Assembly: GCA_014192425.1 (NCBI GenBank)
Contig: BJHK01000006.1
Span: forward strand, 62,001-126,000
DNA: 64,000 nucleotides
Direction of reading: 5' to 3'
Source: Planctomycetia bacterium
GTDB lineage: Bacteria > Planctomycetota > Planctomycetia > Pirellulales > UBA1268
The notes beneath the pieces are model-generated. The model was not told where the DNA came from. It worked only from the letters and a program-made list of their open reading frames with translations, and did no database searches. Numbering within the stretch: the first letter of the stretch is position 1; each line of letters begins with the position of its first letter. Made by a program: the position numbers and the translations under genes. Positions 1 through 9,685 of this stretch are shown here, piece by piece.

Positions 1-79
1 TGTTCGCGGGGGAATTCGCGGGGGACTTGGACACGACCATGCTCCGCCTGCCTGTTTCCGATCCGGCGTCTCGTGCCCG

Positions 80-2014
80 TCAGATCAGGCCGCGCTCCTC
101 GAGCAGCGCCTCCAGTGCGGCCACGCACCGTGCCACCGGCCACTCATGGGTGGGGAGGACGAGGTCGGGATGCGCCGGCGGCTCGTAGGCCGCCGAGACG
201 CCGGGAAAGTTCGTGATTTCGCCCGAGTCGGCGCGGGCGTAGTGGCCGTCGGTGTCCCGCGTTCGGCAGACGTCGATCGGCGCCGAGAGGTGCACCACGA
301 GGAACCGCTCCCGGCCCACGCGCTCCGCCGCCTTCTGCCGCACCGCTTCGTCGGGGGCCACGAAGGCGCCGATGCAGAGGATCCCCGCCTCGTTGAACAG
401 CCGGGCGACCTCGATGCCGCGCCGCAGGTTTTCACTGCGTTCCTCGGCCGAGAAGCCGAGGTCGCGGCTGATGCCCAGCCGCAGCGACTGCCCGTCGAGC
501 ACCGCCACGGTCCGTCCGAGGTCGAAGAGCCGGCGCTCGAGCGCCGCCGCGAGCGTGCTCTTGCCGGCGCCCGGCAGGCCCGTGAGCAGGAGCGTGGCCG
601 GCCTCTGGCCGAAGCGGGCCTCGCGCTCGGCCACCGTCACGGTGCTCGCCGCCTCGTGCAGGCCGGCCGCGGCCGGCTCGTCGTCCCAGTGGGCCCGGCC
701 GCCGTCCCCCGGCTCGCGGTCGAGGATCATGCCGGCGGCCACCGTGGCATTCGTGAGCCGGTCGATCATGATGAACGACCCGGTCGCCCGGTTGCGCCGG
801 TAGGCGTCGTAGGCGATCGGACTTGTCAGCGAGATGGCGCAGCGGCCGATCTCGTTGAGGGCCAGCGTCGGGGCCGGCTGGCGGTGCAGGGTGTTGATGT
901 CCACTCGGTAGCGGAGCGTGCTCACGGCGCCGCTGGTGACCTTGCTCGTCTGCTTGAAGAAATACTGCCGCCCGGGAACGAGCGGCTCCTCGGCCATCCA
1001 GACGACCATCGCCTCGAACCGCTGATCGACCTTGGGCACGTTACCCGGCCGGACGAGCATGTCGCCGCGGCTGGAATCGATCTCGTCCTCGAGCGTCAGC
1101 GTGACCGACTGCGGGGCGAAGGCCTCCTCCAGCTCGCCGTCGAACGTGACGATGCTCTTCACCCGGCTCTTGCGGCGCGAGGGGAGGCTGAGCACCTCGT
1201 CACCGCGGCGGACGATCCCCGAGGCGACCGTGCCGGCAAAGCCGCGGAAGTCGAGGTTCGGCCGGAGCACGAGCTGCACCGGGAAGCGGAAGTCCTCGAG
1301 GTTCCTGTCGGAGCCGATGTACACCGTCTCCAGGAGCGGCATCAGCGCGGAGCCGGTGTACCAGGGCATGTTGGGGCTCGGGCGGACGACGTTGTCTCCC
1401 TTGAGCGCGGAGATCGGCATGAAGTGGACGTCGGGCAGGTCGAGCCGGGAGGAAAAGTCGGCGTACTCGGCCCGGATCCGCTCGAAGACGGCCTGGTCCC
1501 AGCCGACGATGTCCATCTTGTTGATCGCCACGACGATGTGGCGGATGCCGAGCAGCGAGACGATGAACGAATGCCGCTTCGTCTGCGGGAGCACGCCGTG
1601 GCGGGCGTCCACGAGGATGATGGCGAGGTCTGCCGTCGAGGCCCCGGTGGCCATGTTCCGCGTGTACTGCTCGTGGCCGGGCGTGTCGGCGATGATGAAC
1701 TTCCGCTTGTCGGTGGAGAAGTAGCGGTAGGCGACGTCGATCGTGATCCCCTGCTGCCGCTCGTCCTCGAGGCCGTCGGTGAACAGGGCGAGATCGACCT
1801 CCTCCCCCGTCGTGCCGTAGCGGGAGGTGTCCTTCTTGATCGCCGCCAACTGATCCTCGTAGATCATCTTCGACTCGTAGAACAGCCGGCCGATGAGCGT
1901 GCTCTTGCCGTCGTCCACGCTGCCGCAGGTGATGAACCGGAGCAGTTCCTTGCGCTCGTGCTGCGCGAGATACGCGTCGATGTCGGTCGCGATGAGTGAC
2001 GATTGGTGGGACAT
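80..2014 (-). CDS. cysNC: Bifunctional sulfate adenylyltransferase large subunit / APS kinase (CysN-CysC fusion)
   Basis: The N-terminal part is the GTPase subunit of ATP sulfurylase, which drives APS synthesis; the C-terminal part phosphorylates APS to PAPS. Visible motifs are the GTPase P-loop GSVDDGKS (residues 31-38), DTPGH (110-114), NKMD (165-168), elongation-factor-like beta-barrel domains to about 430, and a second P-loop GLPGAGKS (479-486) that opens the APS kinase domain. At 644 aa it is full length for a CysN-CysC fusion. The kinase motif usually written DGDN reads DGQS (507-510), a substitution near the nucleotide/APS site. cysD lies 74 bases upstream on the same strand, so the pair is probably one sulfate-activation operon. 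Identity is clear; activity of the kinase half is inferred. Confidence 0.96.
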   Translation of the reverse strand: MSHQSSLIATDIDAYLAQHERKELLRFITCGSVDDGKSTLIGRLFYESKMIYEDQLAAIKKDTSRYGTTGEEVDLALFTDGLEDERQQGITIDVAYRYFSTDKRKFIIADTPGHEQYTRNMATGASTADLAIILVDARHGVLPQTKRHSFIVSLLGIRHIVVAINKMDIVGWDQAVFERIRAEYADFSSRLDLPDVHFMPISALKGDNVVRPSPNMPWYTGSALMPLLETVYIGSDRNLEDFRFPVQLVLRPNLDFRGFAGTVASGIVRRGDEVLSLPSRRKSRVKSIVTFDGELEEAFAPQSVTLTLEDEIDSSRGDMLVRPGNVPKVDQRFEAMVVWMAEEPLVPGRQYFFKQTSKVTSGAVSTLRYRVDINTLHRQPAPTLALNEIGRCAISLTSPIAYDAYRRNRATGSFIMIDRLTNATVAAGMILDREPGDGGRAHWDDEPAAAGLHEAASTVTVAEREARFGQRPATLLLTGLPGAGKSTLAAALERRLFDLGRTVAVLDGQSLRLGISRDLGFSAEERSENLRRGIEVARLFNEAGILCIGAFVAPDEAVRQKAAERVGRERFLVVHLSAPIDVCRTRDTDGHYARADSGEITNFPGVSAAYEPPAHPDLVLPTHEWPVARCVAALEALLEERGLI

Positions 2015-2088
2015 GGTGGTGCCGACGGCAGCCGCAAGGGCCGTTCAGCGGCCGGAGGCCCGCTGCAACGGCCGGCGCGAACGCCGCC

Positions 2089-3000
2089 TCAGAAATACCC
2101 CTCCTTTTTCTTTTTCTCCATCGAGCCCGCCTCGTCGCTGTCGATGAGCCGGCCCTGCCGCTCCGAGAACGTGGTCAGGAGCATCTCCTGGATGATCTCG
2201 GGAAGCGTGGTGGCGGCGGAGTCGACGGCGCCCGACAGCGGGTAGCAGCCGAGCGTGCGGAAGCGGACGCGGCGCATCTCCGGCTGCTCGCCGGGTTTGA
2301 GCGGGAGCCGGTCGTCGTCGACCATGATCATCACGCCGTCCCGCCAGACGATCGGCCGCTCGGCGGCGAAGTACAGGGGGACGATGGGGATGTTTTCCAG
2401 GTGGATGTACTGCCAGACGTCGAGCTCGGTCCAGTTGGAGAGGGGGAAGACGCGGATGCTCTCCCCCTTCCGGACCTTGGTGTTGTAGAGGTTCCAGAGC
2501 TCGGGCCGCTGGTTCTTGGGGTCCCAGCGGTGGAACTCGTCGCGAAAGGAGAACACCCGCTCCTTGGCCCGGCTCTTCTCCTCGTCGCGGCGGGCGCCGC
2601 CGAAGGCGGCGTCGAAGCGGTACTTGTCGAGGGCCTGCCGCAGGGCCTGCGTCTTCATGACGTCGGTGTGGACCTTGCTGCCGTGGGTGATCGGGTTGAT
2701 GCCTTTCGCCCGTCCCTCCTCGTTGACGTGGACGATGAGCTTGAAGCCGAGCTCCTGGGCGACGTACGCGTCGCGGAGCCGGTACATCTCCTTGAACTTC
2801 CACGTCGTGTCGATGTGCATCAGCGGGAAGGGAGGCTTCCCCGGATGGAACGCCTTCTCCGCGAGCCGCACCATGACGGCCGAGTCCTTGCCGATCGAAT
2901 ACAGCATCACCGGGTTTTCGAACTCGGCCGCCACCTCGCGGATGACGTGGATGCTCTCGGCTTCGAGCTGGCGAAGGTGGGTGAGGGAGTAGGAACTCAT
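2089..3000 (-). CDS. cysD: Sulfate adenylyltransferase small subunit CysD
   Basis: Catalytic subunit of ATP sulfurylase, a PP-loop ATP pyrophosphatase that joins sulfate and ATP to give APS and works as a heterodimer with CysN. The protein has the PP-loop SIGKDSAVM near residue 39, the [12 protein letters not shown] segment and the C-terminal FRTLGCYPL motif. The start at [13 protein letters not shown] gives 303 aa, matching the usual CysD length of about 300; the frame is open further upstream but the extension looks non-coding. The C-terminus ends in a lysine-rich tail ([10 protein letters not shown]). It precedes cysNC on the same strand, and the metal-GTPase gene lies upstream, also on the minus strand. 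Confidence 0.96.
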   Translation of the reverse strand: MSSYSLTHLRQLEAESIHVIREVAAEFENPVMLYSIGKDSAVMVRLAEKAFHPGKPPFPLMHIDTTWKFKEMYRLRDAYVAQELGFKLIVHVNEEGRAKGINPITHGSKVHTDVMKTQALRQALDKYRFDAAFGGARRDEEKSRAKERVFSFRDEFHRWDPKNQRPELWNLYNTKVRKGESIRVFPLSNWTELDVWQYIHLENIPIVPLYFAAERPIVWRDGVMIMVDDDRLPLKPGEQPEMRRVRFRTLGCYPLSGAVDSAATTLPEIIQEMLLTTFSERQGRLIDSDEAGSMEKKKKEGYF

Positions 3001-3157
3001 CACGTTTTCGGGCGGTGGAGCGGAAGACCGCCGTACTGTAGGGCATCGTCCGTGAGGCGACAATTCCACCCGGGCCGCCGCACGATGGGCCACCGCGCGC
3101 CGCAGGGGCATCGGGCGGCGGGCCGCGCGGTTGTGTCACCCGTTTCTTCCGGTTTTG

Positions 3158-4369
3158 TCAGGCGGGAAACGGATCGGGAAATGCGGCCCATGCCTCCGGC
3201 CCGCCGGCCATCTCGTGATCGTCGAGGCAGCAGTGCCCGAGCCTGGCGATGAGGTCGGGGGCGAGCCGTGCGCCGATGACGACGAGTTCTTGCCTCCGGT
3301 CACCCCACGGCTCCTGCCAGACGGGGGCGATCTCCTCCTCGGCGACGTCATCCGGCCACTCCGCGCGAGGTGCCGTCGCCAGCCACGATCCGCCGTGCTG
3401 CAGGCTGGAGACGACCCCTGCGCTCGACCAGATGGCCACATGGTCGTGCCGCGTCGCCAGCCAGACGACGCCCTTGGAACGGATCACCCCCTGGAAGGCT
3501 GGCCCGGTGATGAGGTCCCAGAACCGGCCGGGATGCAGCGGCCGGCGCGCCTGGAAGACCTGACTGGAAATGCCGTACGTCTCCGTCTCGGGAACGTGCG
3601 TGCCCGGGGCTTCCGCCAGCCAGCCGGGATGATCCGCGGCCGCGTCCATGTCGAACAGGCCGGTGTCGAGGACGGCTTCCAGGGGCACGCGGCCGTGGTC
3701 GGCGCGGACGGTGACCGCCCGCGGATTGAGCCTGCGCAGCAGCGCCTCCAGGTAGTCGACGTCGTCCGGCGGCGCGCGATCGATCTTGTTGATCACGATC
3801 ACGTTGGCGAACTCCACCTGGTCGACGAGGAGCTGGACGAGATCTCGGGAGTCGTCGGCGTCGAGACCGATGCCACGGTCGCGAATTTCCTCGCGCGAGC
3901 AGTAGTCGTCAAGGAAATTCGCCGCGTCCACGACGGTCACCAGCGTGTCGAGCCGGGCACGCGCTGACAGGCTCTCCCCCTGTTCGTCGACGAAGGTGAA
4001 CGTCTCGGCGACGGGCAGCGGCTCGGAGACGCCCGTGCTCTCGATGAGCAGCGCGTCGAACCTCCCTTCGCGGGCGAGGCGGGAAACCTCCGCGAGCAGG
4101 TCCTCGCGGAGCGTGCAGCAGATGCAACCGTTGGAGAACTCGACGAGTTTCTCCTCGGTGCGGCTCAGCCGCGCCGCCGGCGCTGCGAGCTGGCCGCCGA
4201 CGAGCTGCGCGTCGATGTTGACCGTGCTCATGTCGTTGACGATCACGGCCACGCGCAGCCCGGAGCGGTTGGCGAGGATGTGGTTGAGGAGCGTGGTCTT
4301 GCCGGCGCCGAGGAAGCCGGACAGGACGGTGACCGGCAGGCGCCGGTCGGCGGACGGGATCGTGCTCAT
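3158..4369 (-). CDS. CobW/COG0523-family metal-chaperone GTPase
   Basis: A G3E-family P-loop GTPase of the group that delivers zinc or other metals to target proteins. It has the Walker A stretch GFLGAGKT (about residues 18-25), the metal-binding CICC motif within [11 protein letters not shown], an NKID guanine-specificity motif and a CobW C-terminal domain starting near residue 290 (the CHP-type region runs to the end). The start at [10 protein letters not shown] gives 403 aa, in the usual range; a longer frame exists but its extra 22 residues are proline-rich and unlikely. COG0523 proteins with this N-terminus ([16 protein letters not shown]) are often Zur-regulated. A near-palindromic AT-rich site lies about 50 bases upstream. 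Which metal it handles cannot be read from the sequence. Confidence 0.9.
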   Translation of the reverse strand: MSTIPSADRRLPVTVLSGFLGAGKTTLLNHILANRSGLRVAVIVNDMSTVNIDAQLVGGQLAAPAARLSRTEEKLVEFSNGCICCTLREDLLAEVSRLAREGRFDALLIESTGVSEPLPVAETFTFVDEQGESLSARARLDTLVTVVDAANFLDDYCSREEIRDRGIGLDADDSRDLVQLLVDQVEFANVIVINKIDRAPPDDVDYLEALLRRLNPRAVTVRADHGRVPLEAVLDTGLFDMDAAADHPGWLAEAPGTHVPETETYGISSQVFQARRPLHPGRFWDLITGPAFQGVIRSKGVVWLATRHDHVAIWSSAGVVSSLQHGGSWLATAPRAEWPDDVAEEEIAPVWQEPWGDRRQELVVIGARLAPDLIARLGHCCLDDHEMAGGPEAWAAFPDPFPA

Positions 4370-4420
4370 GGCGGGGCTCCGGTCGGGGGTCGGGGGCGGC
4401 GCCCGCATTCTGCCAAATAC

Positions 4421-4433
4421 GCAATAGCGTTGC
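4421..4433. promoter_or_regulatory. Candidate operator upstream of the CobW/COG0523 gene
   Basis: The interrupted palindrome GCAATAGCGTTGC has outer arms GCAA and TTGC and sits in a short AT-rich island within very GC-rich DNA, 51 bases upstream of the GTPase start. Zur-type operators are AT-rich palindromes in this position upstream of many COG0523 genes, so a metal-responsive repressor site is plausible. The central bases are not symmetrical and no known planctomycete consensus was available for comparison, so this is a suggestion only. Confidence 0.3.
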
Positions 4434-4471
4434 AAGTATCCCCAGCCCGTCGACCGCTGATTCGGCCCCGG

Positions 4472-6028
4472 CTACGGACACGCGTCGCGCAGGGCGTCGG
4501 CCTGGCGGCGGATGGCGCGGAGGTCGGCGGCCGGCTTGCGGTCGACGTTCTTGAGCTGCATCGTCATCCGCTGGTTCGTGGCCAGCAGTTTCCGATGGCG
4601 GGCGAGGAAGTCCCAGTACAGCGTGGTGAACGGGCAGGCGTCGGGGCCGGTGGCCTGCGTGGGGCGGAACCGGCAGCCCTTGCAGGCGTTGCTCATCCGG
4701 TCGATGTAGGCGCCGGACGCGCAGTACGGCTTCGACGCCATGACGCCGCCGTCGGCGAACTGGCTCATGCCGAGGGTGTTGGGCAGTTCGACCCACTCGA
4801 CCGCGTCCACGTACACGGCCAGGTACCACTCGTGGACGCGGCGCGGCTCGACGCCGAACAGGAGCGCGAACAGGCCCGTGACCATGAGCCGCTGGATGTG
4901 GTGGGCGTAGCCGTGCGCGAGCGTCTGGCCGATCGCGTCGCGGAGGCAGTTCATCTCGGTGACACCGCTCCAATACAGGTTCGGCAGCGGCCGGTCGGCG
5001 CCGAGGGCGTTGCGGTCGAGGTATTCCGGCATGAACTGCCAGTAGATCCCGCGGACGTACTCGCGCCAGCCGATCACCTGGCGAACGAAACCCTCGGCGG
5101 CCTCCAGCGGCACCCGCCCCGCACGCCAGGCCCGCTCGGCGCCGGCGACGACGTCGCGCGGGTCGAGGAGCTTCATGTTCATGGCCTGCGCGAGCCGCGA
5201 GTGGTAGAGCCACGGCTCGCCGGTCCAGATCGCGTCCTGGTAGCGGCCGAAGTTCGCGAGGCGATGCGCGAGAAAATCGTCGAGCGCCCGCCGGGCGTCG
5301 TCGGGCGTGACCGGCCAGTCGAACGAGTCCAGGCTGCCGGGATGGGACGCGAACCGGGCGTCGACGAGATCGACGACCGCGCGGGTCGTGGCATCGGGCG
5401 CGAACCGCACCGGCGCGGGAAGCACCCCCGGCCCCGCCTTCGGAAACGCGCCCCGGTTCTCGGCGTCGTAGTTCCATTGGCCGCCGGCGGGCTCGCCGCC
5501 GTCCATGAGGACGCCGAATTTCTCCCGGAGCGGCCGATAAAAATATTCGAGGCGCAACTGCTTGCGGCCCGCGGCGTGCGCGGCGAAGTCGTCCCGCGAG
5601 GTGAAAAAGTGCCGGTCGGTGCGGATGTCGAGGGGAATCCCCGCCGTGTGGGCGGCGCCGCGCAGCGCTTCCTGCACCCGCCACTCGCCCGGCTCGACGA
5701 CGACGAGGCGGTCGGGTTTTTGTCCGGCTTTCGTCAGCCGGACGAGGCTTGCCGCGAGCGCGGCGGCCAGCGACGCCGGCTCCTTGGGCCGCGGCTTGGC
5801 GGCGAGCTCCGTGTAGTCCACGGCGTAGCCGCGGGCCTCGAGCCGGTCGCGGAAGTGCCGCATGCCAGCGAGAAAAACCGCGATCCGGGCCTTGTGGGTC
5901 CAGACGTGGGTCGATTCCTCGGCCACCTCGGCCATCCACACGCCGTCCCGCGCGGCCTCGAACCCGTCGAAGGCGGCGCTCCGCTCGTCGAGCTGGTCAC
6001 CGAGCACGAGGACAAGATGGCGCGGCAT
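4472..6028 (-). CDS. FeS-type photolyase / cryptochrome-related protein (PhrB/CryB-like)
   Basis: Member of the iron-sulfur bacterial cryptochrome and photolyase group, which repairs (6-4) photoproducts using FAD and carries a [4Fe-4S] cluster. At 518 aa it has the typical N-terminus (HLVLVLGDQLDER), a helical FAD-binding domain with HHIQRLMVTGLFALLFG, and C-terminal cysteines consistent with cluster ligands: NCLRD, then SNACKGC and a further DACPF cysteine. Characteristic segments are YCASGAYIDRMSNACKGC and TTLYWDFL. The next gene upstream is divergent. Repair versus photosensory function cannot be decided from sequence. Confidence 0.9.
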   Translation of the reverse strand: MPRHLVLVLGDQLDERSAAFDGFEAARDGVWMAEVAEESTHVWTHKARIAVFLAGMRHFRDRLEARGYAVDYTELAAKPRPKEPASLAAALAASLVRLTKAGQKPDRLVVVEPGEWRVQEALRGAAHTAGIPLDIRTDRHFFTSRDDFAAHAAGRKQLRLEYFYRPLREKFGVLMDGGEPAGGQWNYDAENRGAFPKAGPGVLPAPVRFAPDATTRAVVDLVDARFASHPGSLDSFDWPVTPDDARRALDDFLAHRLANFGRYQDAIWTGEPWLYHSRLAQAMNMKLLDPRDVVAGAERAWRAGRVPLEAAEGFVRQVIGWREYVRGIYWQFMPEYLDRNALGADRPLPNLYWSGVTEMNCLRDAIGQTLAHGYAHHIQRLMVTGLFALLFGVEPRRVHEWYLAVYVDAVEWVELPNTLGMSQFADGGVMASKPYCASGAYIDRMSNACKGCRFRPTQATGPDACPFTTLYWDFLARHRKLLATNQRMTMQLKNVDRKPAADLRAIRRQADALRDACP

Positions 6029-6521
6029 GGGAGCCTGGGGCGGGAGCGGAGCGGGCGGAGCCGGGCCGACTCATGCTACCGCCCACCGCCCGACTGACGG
6101 GCGCGGGGCCACATTCGGTGCCGGGCGCCGGTTGGCCGCGGACAGGGCCCAAGACAGGGGGGCGGTCGAAAACCGGGAAAAGAGCCGAAATAAGGCCCTT
6201 TTTTGCTTTCGTCTCCGGGCTTGCCTTCGGTTCTCCGGCCGCTAGACGATCTGCAATGGCGATGCACATGGTGTGCGTCGCCGGCCACATTCAGCGTTCC
6301 TCCAGGAACTGCTCGTGACCGCGTCGTGATCCCGGGTTCAGGCAGGCTGCTGGAAGCATTCCGGCAGTGGCCATGAACGGCCCCCAAACGGGCCGAGGAT
6401 CCGTCTTCTCGCGGCACGCCTGCCCCGCCCGGTCTCGGGTCGAGGCACCGCTTCGCCAGAAAAGATTTCCCCCGGTCTTGACGTGGTTTCGGCGGTCGCC
6501 ATAAACGCAAGTGAGTTGCAC
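6029..6521. other. Intergenic region between the photolyase and the DUF1559 gene
   Basis: About 490 bases between divergent genes, with no convincing gene on either strand; the overlapping frames here have poor codon character. It contains an imperfect hairpin with T-run around 6177-6204 (AAAAG-A-GCC against GGC-C-CTTTT), a short inverted repeat near 6259-6281 (GCGATGCAC against GTGTGCGTCGC), and AT-richer DNA just before the DUF1559 start that may hold promoters. Confidence 0.5.
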
Positions 6522-7247
6522 ATGCAAATCAATAGCACATCGCGGCGGGTCGGTGGTCGGGCGTTGCGGGGTTTCACACTGGTCGAGTTGCTCGTCGTGA
6601 TCGCGATCATCGCCGTCCTGCTGTCGCTCCTGCTGCCGGCCGTGCAGGCGGTGCGGGCCGCCGGTCGGCGGACGCAGTGTGGCAGCAACATGCGGCAGGT
6701 GGGGCTTGGCATTCTCGGGTTTGCCGAGACACATCAGGGCCGCTGGCCCGACACGACGCATTCCACGGAACCGGATCCGGTCACGGGAGAGTTCGTCAGG
6801 GCGTGGATCTACACCGTGGCCCCGTTCGTCGAAAGCGTCGATGCAATCCGTATCTCGCCGGACGACAAGCTGGCGGCGGATCGGCTCAAGAATCGGCTCA
6901 CGAGTTTCACGCTCAACGGCTGGCTGTCGAGCGAGGCCCGTCCGGCCTTCGATCGGCTGGTGAGGATTCAGGAGACGTCGAAGTCGATCCTCGCCTTCGA
7001 ACTGTCGGAAAACGAGGGCCTGAGCGTGTTTTCAGACCACGTCCATTCCTTCGATTGGTTCCGGACGTCTCGAAAGAACAGCGGCAAGGTCTTCGAAGGC
7101 GTCGCCGCCGAAGTGGCCGTCGATCGGCACGGCGGGTCCGCTCATTACCTCTATGCCGATGGGCACATCGAAACCATCAGTTCGTCCCGGATTCAGGAAT
7201 GGTGCCAGCCGCCCTGGCAAACCCCCGAGTTTTCTCGCCCCCGCTGA
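6522..7247 (+). CDS. DUF1559 family pseudopilin-like protein
   Basis: A type II secretion/type IV pilin-like exported protein of the DUF1559 group that is strongly amplified in planctomycetes. The N-terminus carries a prepilin cleavage and methylation signal: the basic leader [19 protein letters not shown] is followed by one hydrophobic helix ([20 protein letters not shown]) and then [12 protein letters not shown], where the DUF1559 fold usually begins. The C-terminal [20 protein letters not shown] is the H-x-G-G-x-x-x-L-F-x-D-G-H-V type ending of the family. At 241 aa it is short for DUF1559. The start MQINSTSRR was chosen because it puts the leader at normal length. A PEP-CTERM gene follows after 19 bases, so the two are probably co-transcribed. 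Confidence 0.88.
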   Translation: MQINSTSRRVGGRALRGFTLVELLVVIAIIAVLLSLLLPAVQAVRAAGRRTQCGSNMRQVGLGILGFAETHQGRWPDTTHSTEPDPVTGEFVRAWIYTVAPFVESVDAIRISPDDKLAADRLKNRLTSFTLNGWLSSEARPAFDRLVRIQETSKSILAFELSENEGLSVFSDHVHSFDWFRTSRKNSGKVFEGVAAEVAVDRHGGSAHYLYADGHIETISSSRIQEWCQPPWQTPEFSRPR

Positions 7248-7266
7248 AAGAACAGGAGAAACCGCC

Positions 7267-8109
7267 ATGTCTTTCGTTTCGCGATACTCGTTCGCACCCA
7301 GCCGGCTCTGGGCGGTCGCCGTGGTCGCCGTGCTGCTGGGCACTCCGGGTGCGGTCATCGCCCATGACGACGTCGTGCCGTACCTTGACCTGCTTACCAA
7401 CAGGCTGCGGACGGGCGGGTATGACGACCCGGCCGACACGTATTCGGTCGCGCAACGGGTCTTCGGCTACGACTTCGGCGAGGATGAGCTCGACCCATGG
7501 ATCATCCGAGATCCCGGCTTCAATAACGATGAACCGCTCATCATCACTAATTTTCCAAACGGCGGGCTGCTCCCTGCAAGCCGGAATCTCTTCTTCTCTG
7601 TCTTCGGTGGTCCGTACGGTTCATTGCACTATTGGGGTGGCAACGGCAGTCCCGCATTCAGCCCGGTGACTGACGGAACCGAGATCATCATCGACTCCGG
7701 CACGCCATTTCTGCGGATCGGAGCCACGACGACGTCGGGTTCGATCAACATCGTAACCACGGGAACAGGTCGAGTGCATGATCATATCGAGTCGCTGATC
7801 GGCTCCGGGGGCAGCGGTGCCGGATTCGCCACGAACGGTGCACCAAACGGCTTCTACGCGTTTGGTGCGACACTTTCCCTGTCCGGTACCTCTCCGACGT
7901 ACGGCGCATCCGATCCGATTTACTTCGTCTACAATGTCGGCATGAGCGAGTCTCTCCACGACGAGGCAATCGATTTCTACAACGTGCAGGTGGTGCCCGA
8001 GCCGTCGAGCCTGGCATTGGCCGGGATCGGGGCGGTCGGTGCCGGCCTTGCGGGGCTGCGATCTCGGCAGCGTCGGTCCCGGCAAAAAGCCGGAAAAAAC
8101 CTGGCCTGA
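7267..8109 (+). CDS. PEP-CTERM sorting domain secreted protein
   Basis: An exported protein of unknown activity, 280 aa. The start MSFVSRYSF is set by AGGAG ending about ten bases upstream. Residues 1-35 form a signal peptide (hydrophobic WAVAVVAVLLGTPGAVIA). The mature part has beta-sandwich-like character without cysteines, and the C-terminus is a PEP-CTERM sorting tail: VPEPSSLALAGIGAVGAGLAG followed by an arginine-rich end (RSRQRRSRQ). Such proteins are processed by exosortase in other bacteria; no exosortase lies in this window. It directly follows the DUF1559 pseudopilin gene. The central region is not recognised. Confidence 0.87.
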   Translation: MSFVSRYSFAPSRLWAVAVVAVLLGTPGAVIAHDDVVPYLDLLTNRLRTGGYDDPADTYSVAQRVFGYDFGEDELDPWIIRDPGFNNDEPLIITNFPNGGLLPASRNLFFSVFGGPYGSLHYWGGNGSPAFSPVTDGTEIIIDSGTPFLRIGATTTSGSINIVTTGTGRVHDHIESLIGSGGSGAGFATNGAPNGFYAFGATLSLSGTSPTYGASDPIYFVYNVGMSESLHDEAIDFYNVQVVPEPSSLALAGIGAVGAGLAGLRSRQRRSRQKAGKNLA

Positions 8110-8218
8110 AGCCCGCGGACGGCATTTTCGCTAGGGCCGGTTAGGCCGGCCGCTCCAGTGCGGTTTCCCCTCAGGTGCCAGGCGACGGATTCGGCCGCCG
8201 GCGCCGAGGAGGGCTGTC

Positions 8219-9253
8219 ATGATCGCACGGGCCAGAAAGGCACCCAGAATTCCCGGAGTCGGGAGGCGAACATCGCGCGGCGATCTGCCCGCAAGAAGGT
8301 CTGGCCAGTTGGCCCCGCGGCGGCCGAAGGATTCTGCCGCCGATGCAACTCGGTCTGTGCTCGCCAAACGTCGCGAGGAGTTCTTCAGCCGGCCGATCGA
8401 GTTCATTCCCTGCGCAGACTTCCGCAGAAAGGCAGCCGAGTCGCTCGCCTGCACGCCCCCCGCCGAGGCGGCGGTGCCACTCGACCAGCGGCCGAGCGAC
8501 CCGGCCGCGCTCAGGGGTCTGACTCCGTACCTGGCCAGCCTCTACCAAAATCGTCTGCTCACGCCCGCCGAGGAGCAGTACTACTTTCGGCGCATGAACT
8601 GGCTGAAGTTTCGCGCGGCGAAGGCCCGGCGGCGTCTCGACAAGCGGCGGGCGACAGCCAGGCAGATGGACGATGTCGACGGCACCCTCGCCGAGGCCGA
8701 GACGGTGAAGGCGATCCTGATCACGGGCAACCTCCGGCTCGTCGTCTCGATCGCCAAAAAGTTCGTCGACCCGACCTGGTCGTTCGACGAACTCGTCAGC
8801 GAGGGGAATGTGGCCTTGATGCGGGCGGTTGAGAAGTTCAACTTTTCGCTCGGCAATCGGTTCAGCACCTACGCCACCTACGCGATCCAGCGGCACTTCT
8901 TCCGGCTCTCGCACCGCGGTCGGCAGTTTCGCAAGCGGTTCGTGAGCGACGACGCGGCCCTCCGTGACCGGGCGGAAGTCGAGCCCGACACGGCCTATCG
9001 CTCGGCGGAGCAGATCGGCGTCCTCGAGGACGTGTTCGCGGGGTTCCTCGGCGATCTCGAGCCGCGGGAGCGGCGGGTCGTGATCGCGCGGTTCGGGTTC
9101 GACGGCCGGCCGCCGCGGACGTTTCGGGAACTCGGCAGCCAGATGGGCGTCTGCAAGGAGCGGATCCGGCAGATCCAGAGCCGGGCCCTGGAGAAACTCC
9201 GCGGCATGGCGGCGGAGGCGGGGCTGGAGCAGATCGTCGGCAACTGGTTGTGA
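8219..9253 (+). CDS. RNA polymerase sigma-70 family factor
   Basis: A sigma factor of the sigma-70 type, 344 aa. Region 2 is clear (NLRLVVSIAKKFVDPTWSFDELVSEGN, then FSTYATYAIQRHFFRL, covering core binding and -10 recognition). Region 4 is clear at the C-terminus (EPRERRVVIARFGFDGRPPRTFRELG and the helix-turn-helix ERIRQIQSRALEKLR). Region 3 is short. About 100 N-terminal residues are basic and unlike region 1.1 of the housekeeping factor. The start follows a strong GAGGAGG site. Resembles the planctomycete-type SigA-like alternative factors; regulon unknown. Confidence 0.93.
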   Translation: MIARARKAPRIPGVGRRTSRGDLPARRSGQLAPRRPKDSAADATRSVLAKRREEFFSRPIEFIPCADFRRKAAESLACTPPAEAAVPLDQRPSDPAALRGLTPYLASLYQNRLLTPAEEQYYFRRMNWLKFRAAKARRRLDKRRATARQMDDVDGTLAEAETVKAILITGNLRLVVSIAKKFVDPTWSFDELVSEGNVALMRAVEKFNFSLGNRFSTYATYAIQRHFFRLSHRGRQFRKRFVSDDAALRDRAEVEPDTAYRSAEQIGVLEDVFAGFLGDLEPRERRVVIARFGFDGRPPRTFRELGSQMGVCKERIRQIQSRALEKLRGMAAEAGLEQIVGNWL

Positions 9254-9271
9254 CGGGTGCGCGCGCTCGCC

Positions 9272-9360
9272 GGGGCATCGAGGTCGATGGGATCGCTTCG
9301 CGAATCTCTCGCTACGCTCGATCTTCACGCTCCGCTAGTTCCCATCGACCTCGATGCCCC
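9272..9360. repeat. Perfect 21-bp inverted repeat flanking a 47-base spacer
   Basis: Bases 9272-9292 (beginning GGGGCATCGAGG) are exactly the reverse complement of 9340-9360 (ending CCTCGATGCCCC). The spacer includes a 20-base segment (9316-9335, GCTCGATCTTCACGCTCCGC) that recurs in the same direction at 9391-9410, followed in both places by a similar ATCCCATCG-like stretch. It begins 19 bases after the sigma-factor stop codon, so the fold could act in the 3' end of that transcript or be a relic of repeat insertion. Confidence 0.85.
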
Positions 9361-9452
9361 TCCCGTCCCTGGGGTGAGGCGGAACGCTGCGCTCGATCTT
9401 CACGCTCCGCGAGATCCCATCGGGCTGGTTGTCGCGCCGTCGCCGCCGTCCC

Positions 9453-9520
9453 GGCGTCGGCTCCGGCTTACGGTCGCCGGGCGAAGCCCGGCTCCCCGCC
9501 GGGCGTCGCCCGGCGGTTCG
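9453..9520 (-). repeat. Dispersed two-hairpin repeat, minus orientation
   Basis: The reverse complement of this segment closely matches the units at about 22.87 and 23.03 kb, sharing for example CCGTAAGCCGGAGCCGAC. It folds into two adjacent hairpins: CCGGGC-GAA-GCCCGG (9477-9491) and CCGCCGGGCG-T-CGCCCGGCGG (9496-9516). Differences from the other copies fall mainly in loops and in paired positions. No coding frame is convincing. Confidence 0.8.
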
Positions 9521-9569
9521 AAGTTTCGGCGATAGGTACGCGCAGCCGGGGGATCGGCCGAAGCTCGAC

Positions 9570-9595
9570 GAGCGTGAGGCTATCCTGCCTCAGCG
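9570..9595 (-). repeat. 26-bp segment shared in inverted orientation with 22795-22820
   Basis: This stretch, containing GTGAGGCTATCCTGCCTCAG, is the exact reverse complement of 22795-22820. Both copies lie next to copies of the two-hairpin repeat, so the shared module extends beyond the hairpins. Confidence 0.85.
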
Positions 9596-9685
9596 AGGAG
9601 ACTTCTGCCGTCCACCGGCGGGTTGGGCCGGGGGATTGCATGCGTGTAGAACGCATCCCACTCTGAGCGACACGAAGGCGACATC

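Noticed and set aside
1-79. Possible gene fragment at the left edge
   Set aside because: The 79 bases downstream of cysNC show no stop-free frame with recognisable sequence; too short to judge.
146-1999. 617-aa plus-strand open frame opposite cysNC
   Set aside because: It is the GC-rich mirror of the well-supported cysNC gene, with no recognisable domain and a composition rich in Arg, Val, Gly and His. Similar long shadow frames lie opposite most genes here.
6177-6204. Hairpin with T-run as a terminator between the photolyase and DUF1559 gene
   Set aside because: Both flanking genes point away from it, so no transcript would normally end here. It may be an incidental hairpin or relic of the three-hairpin family, but the other two hairpins are not present.
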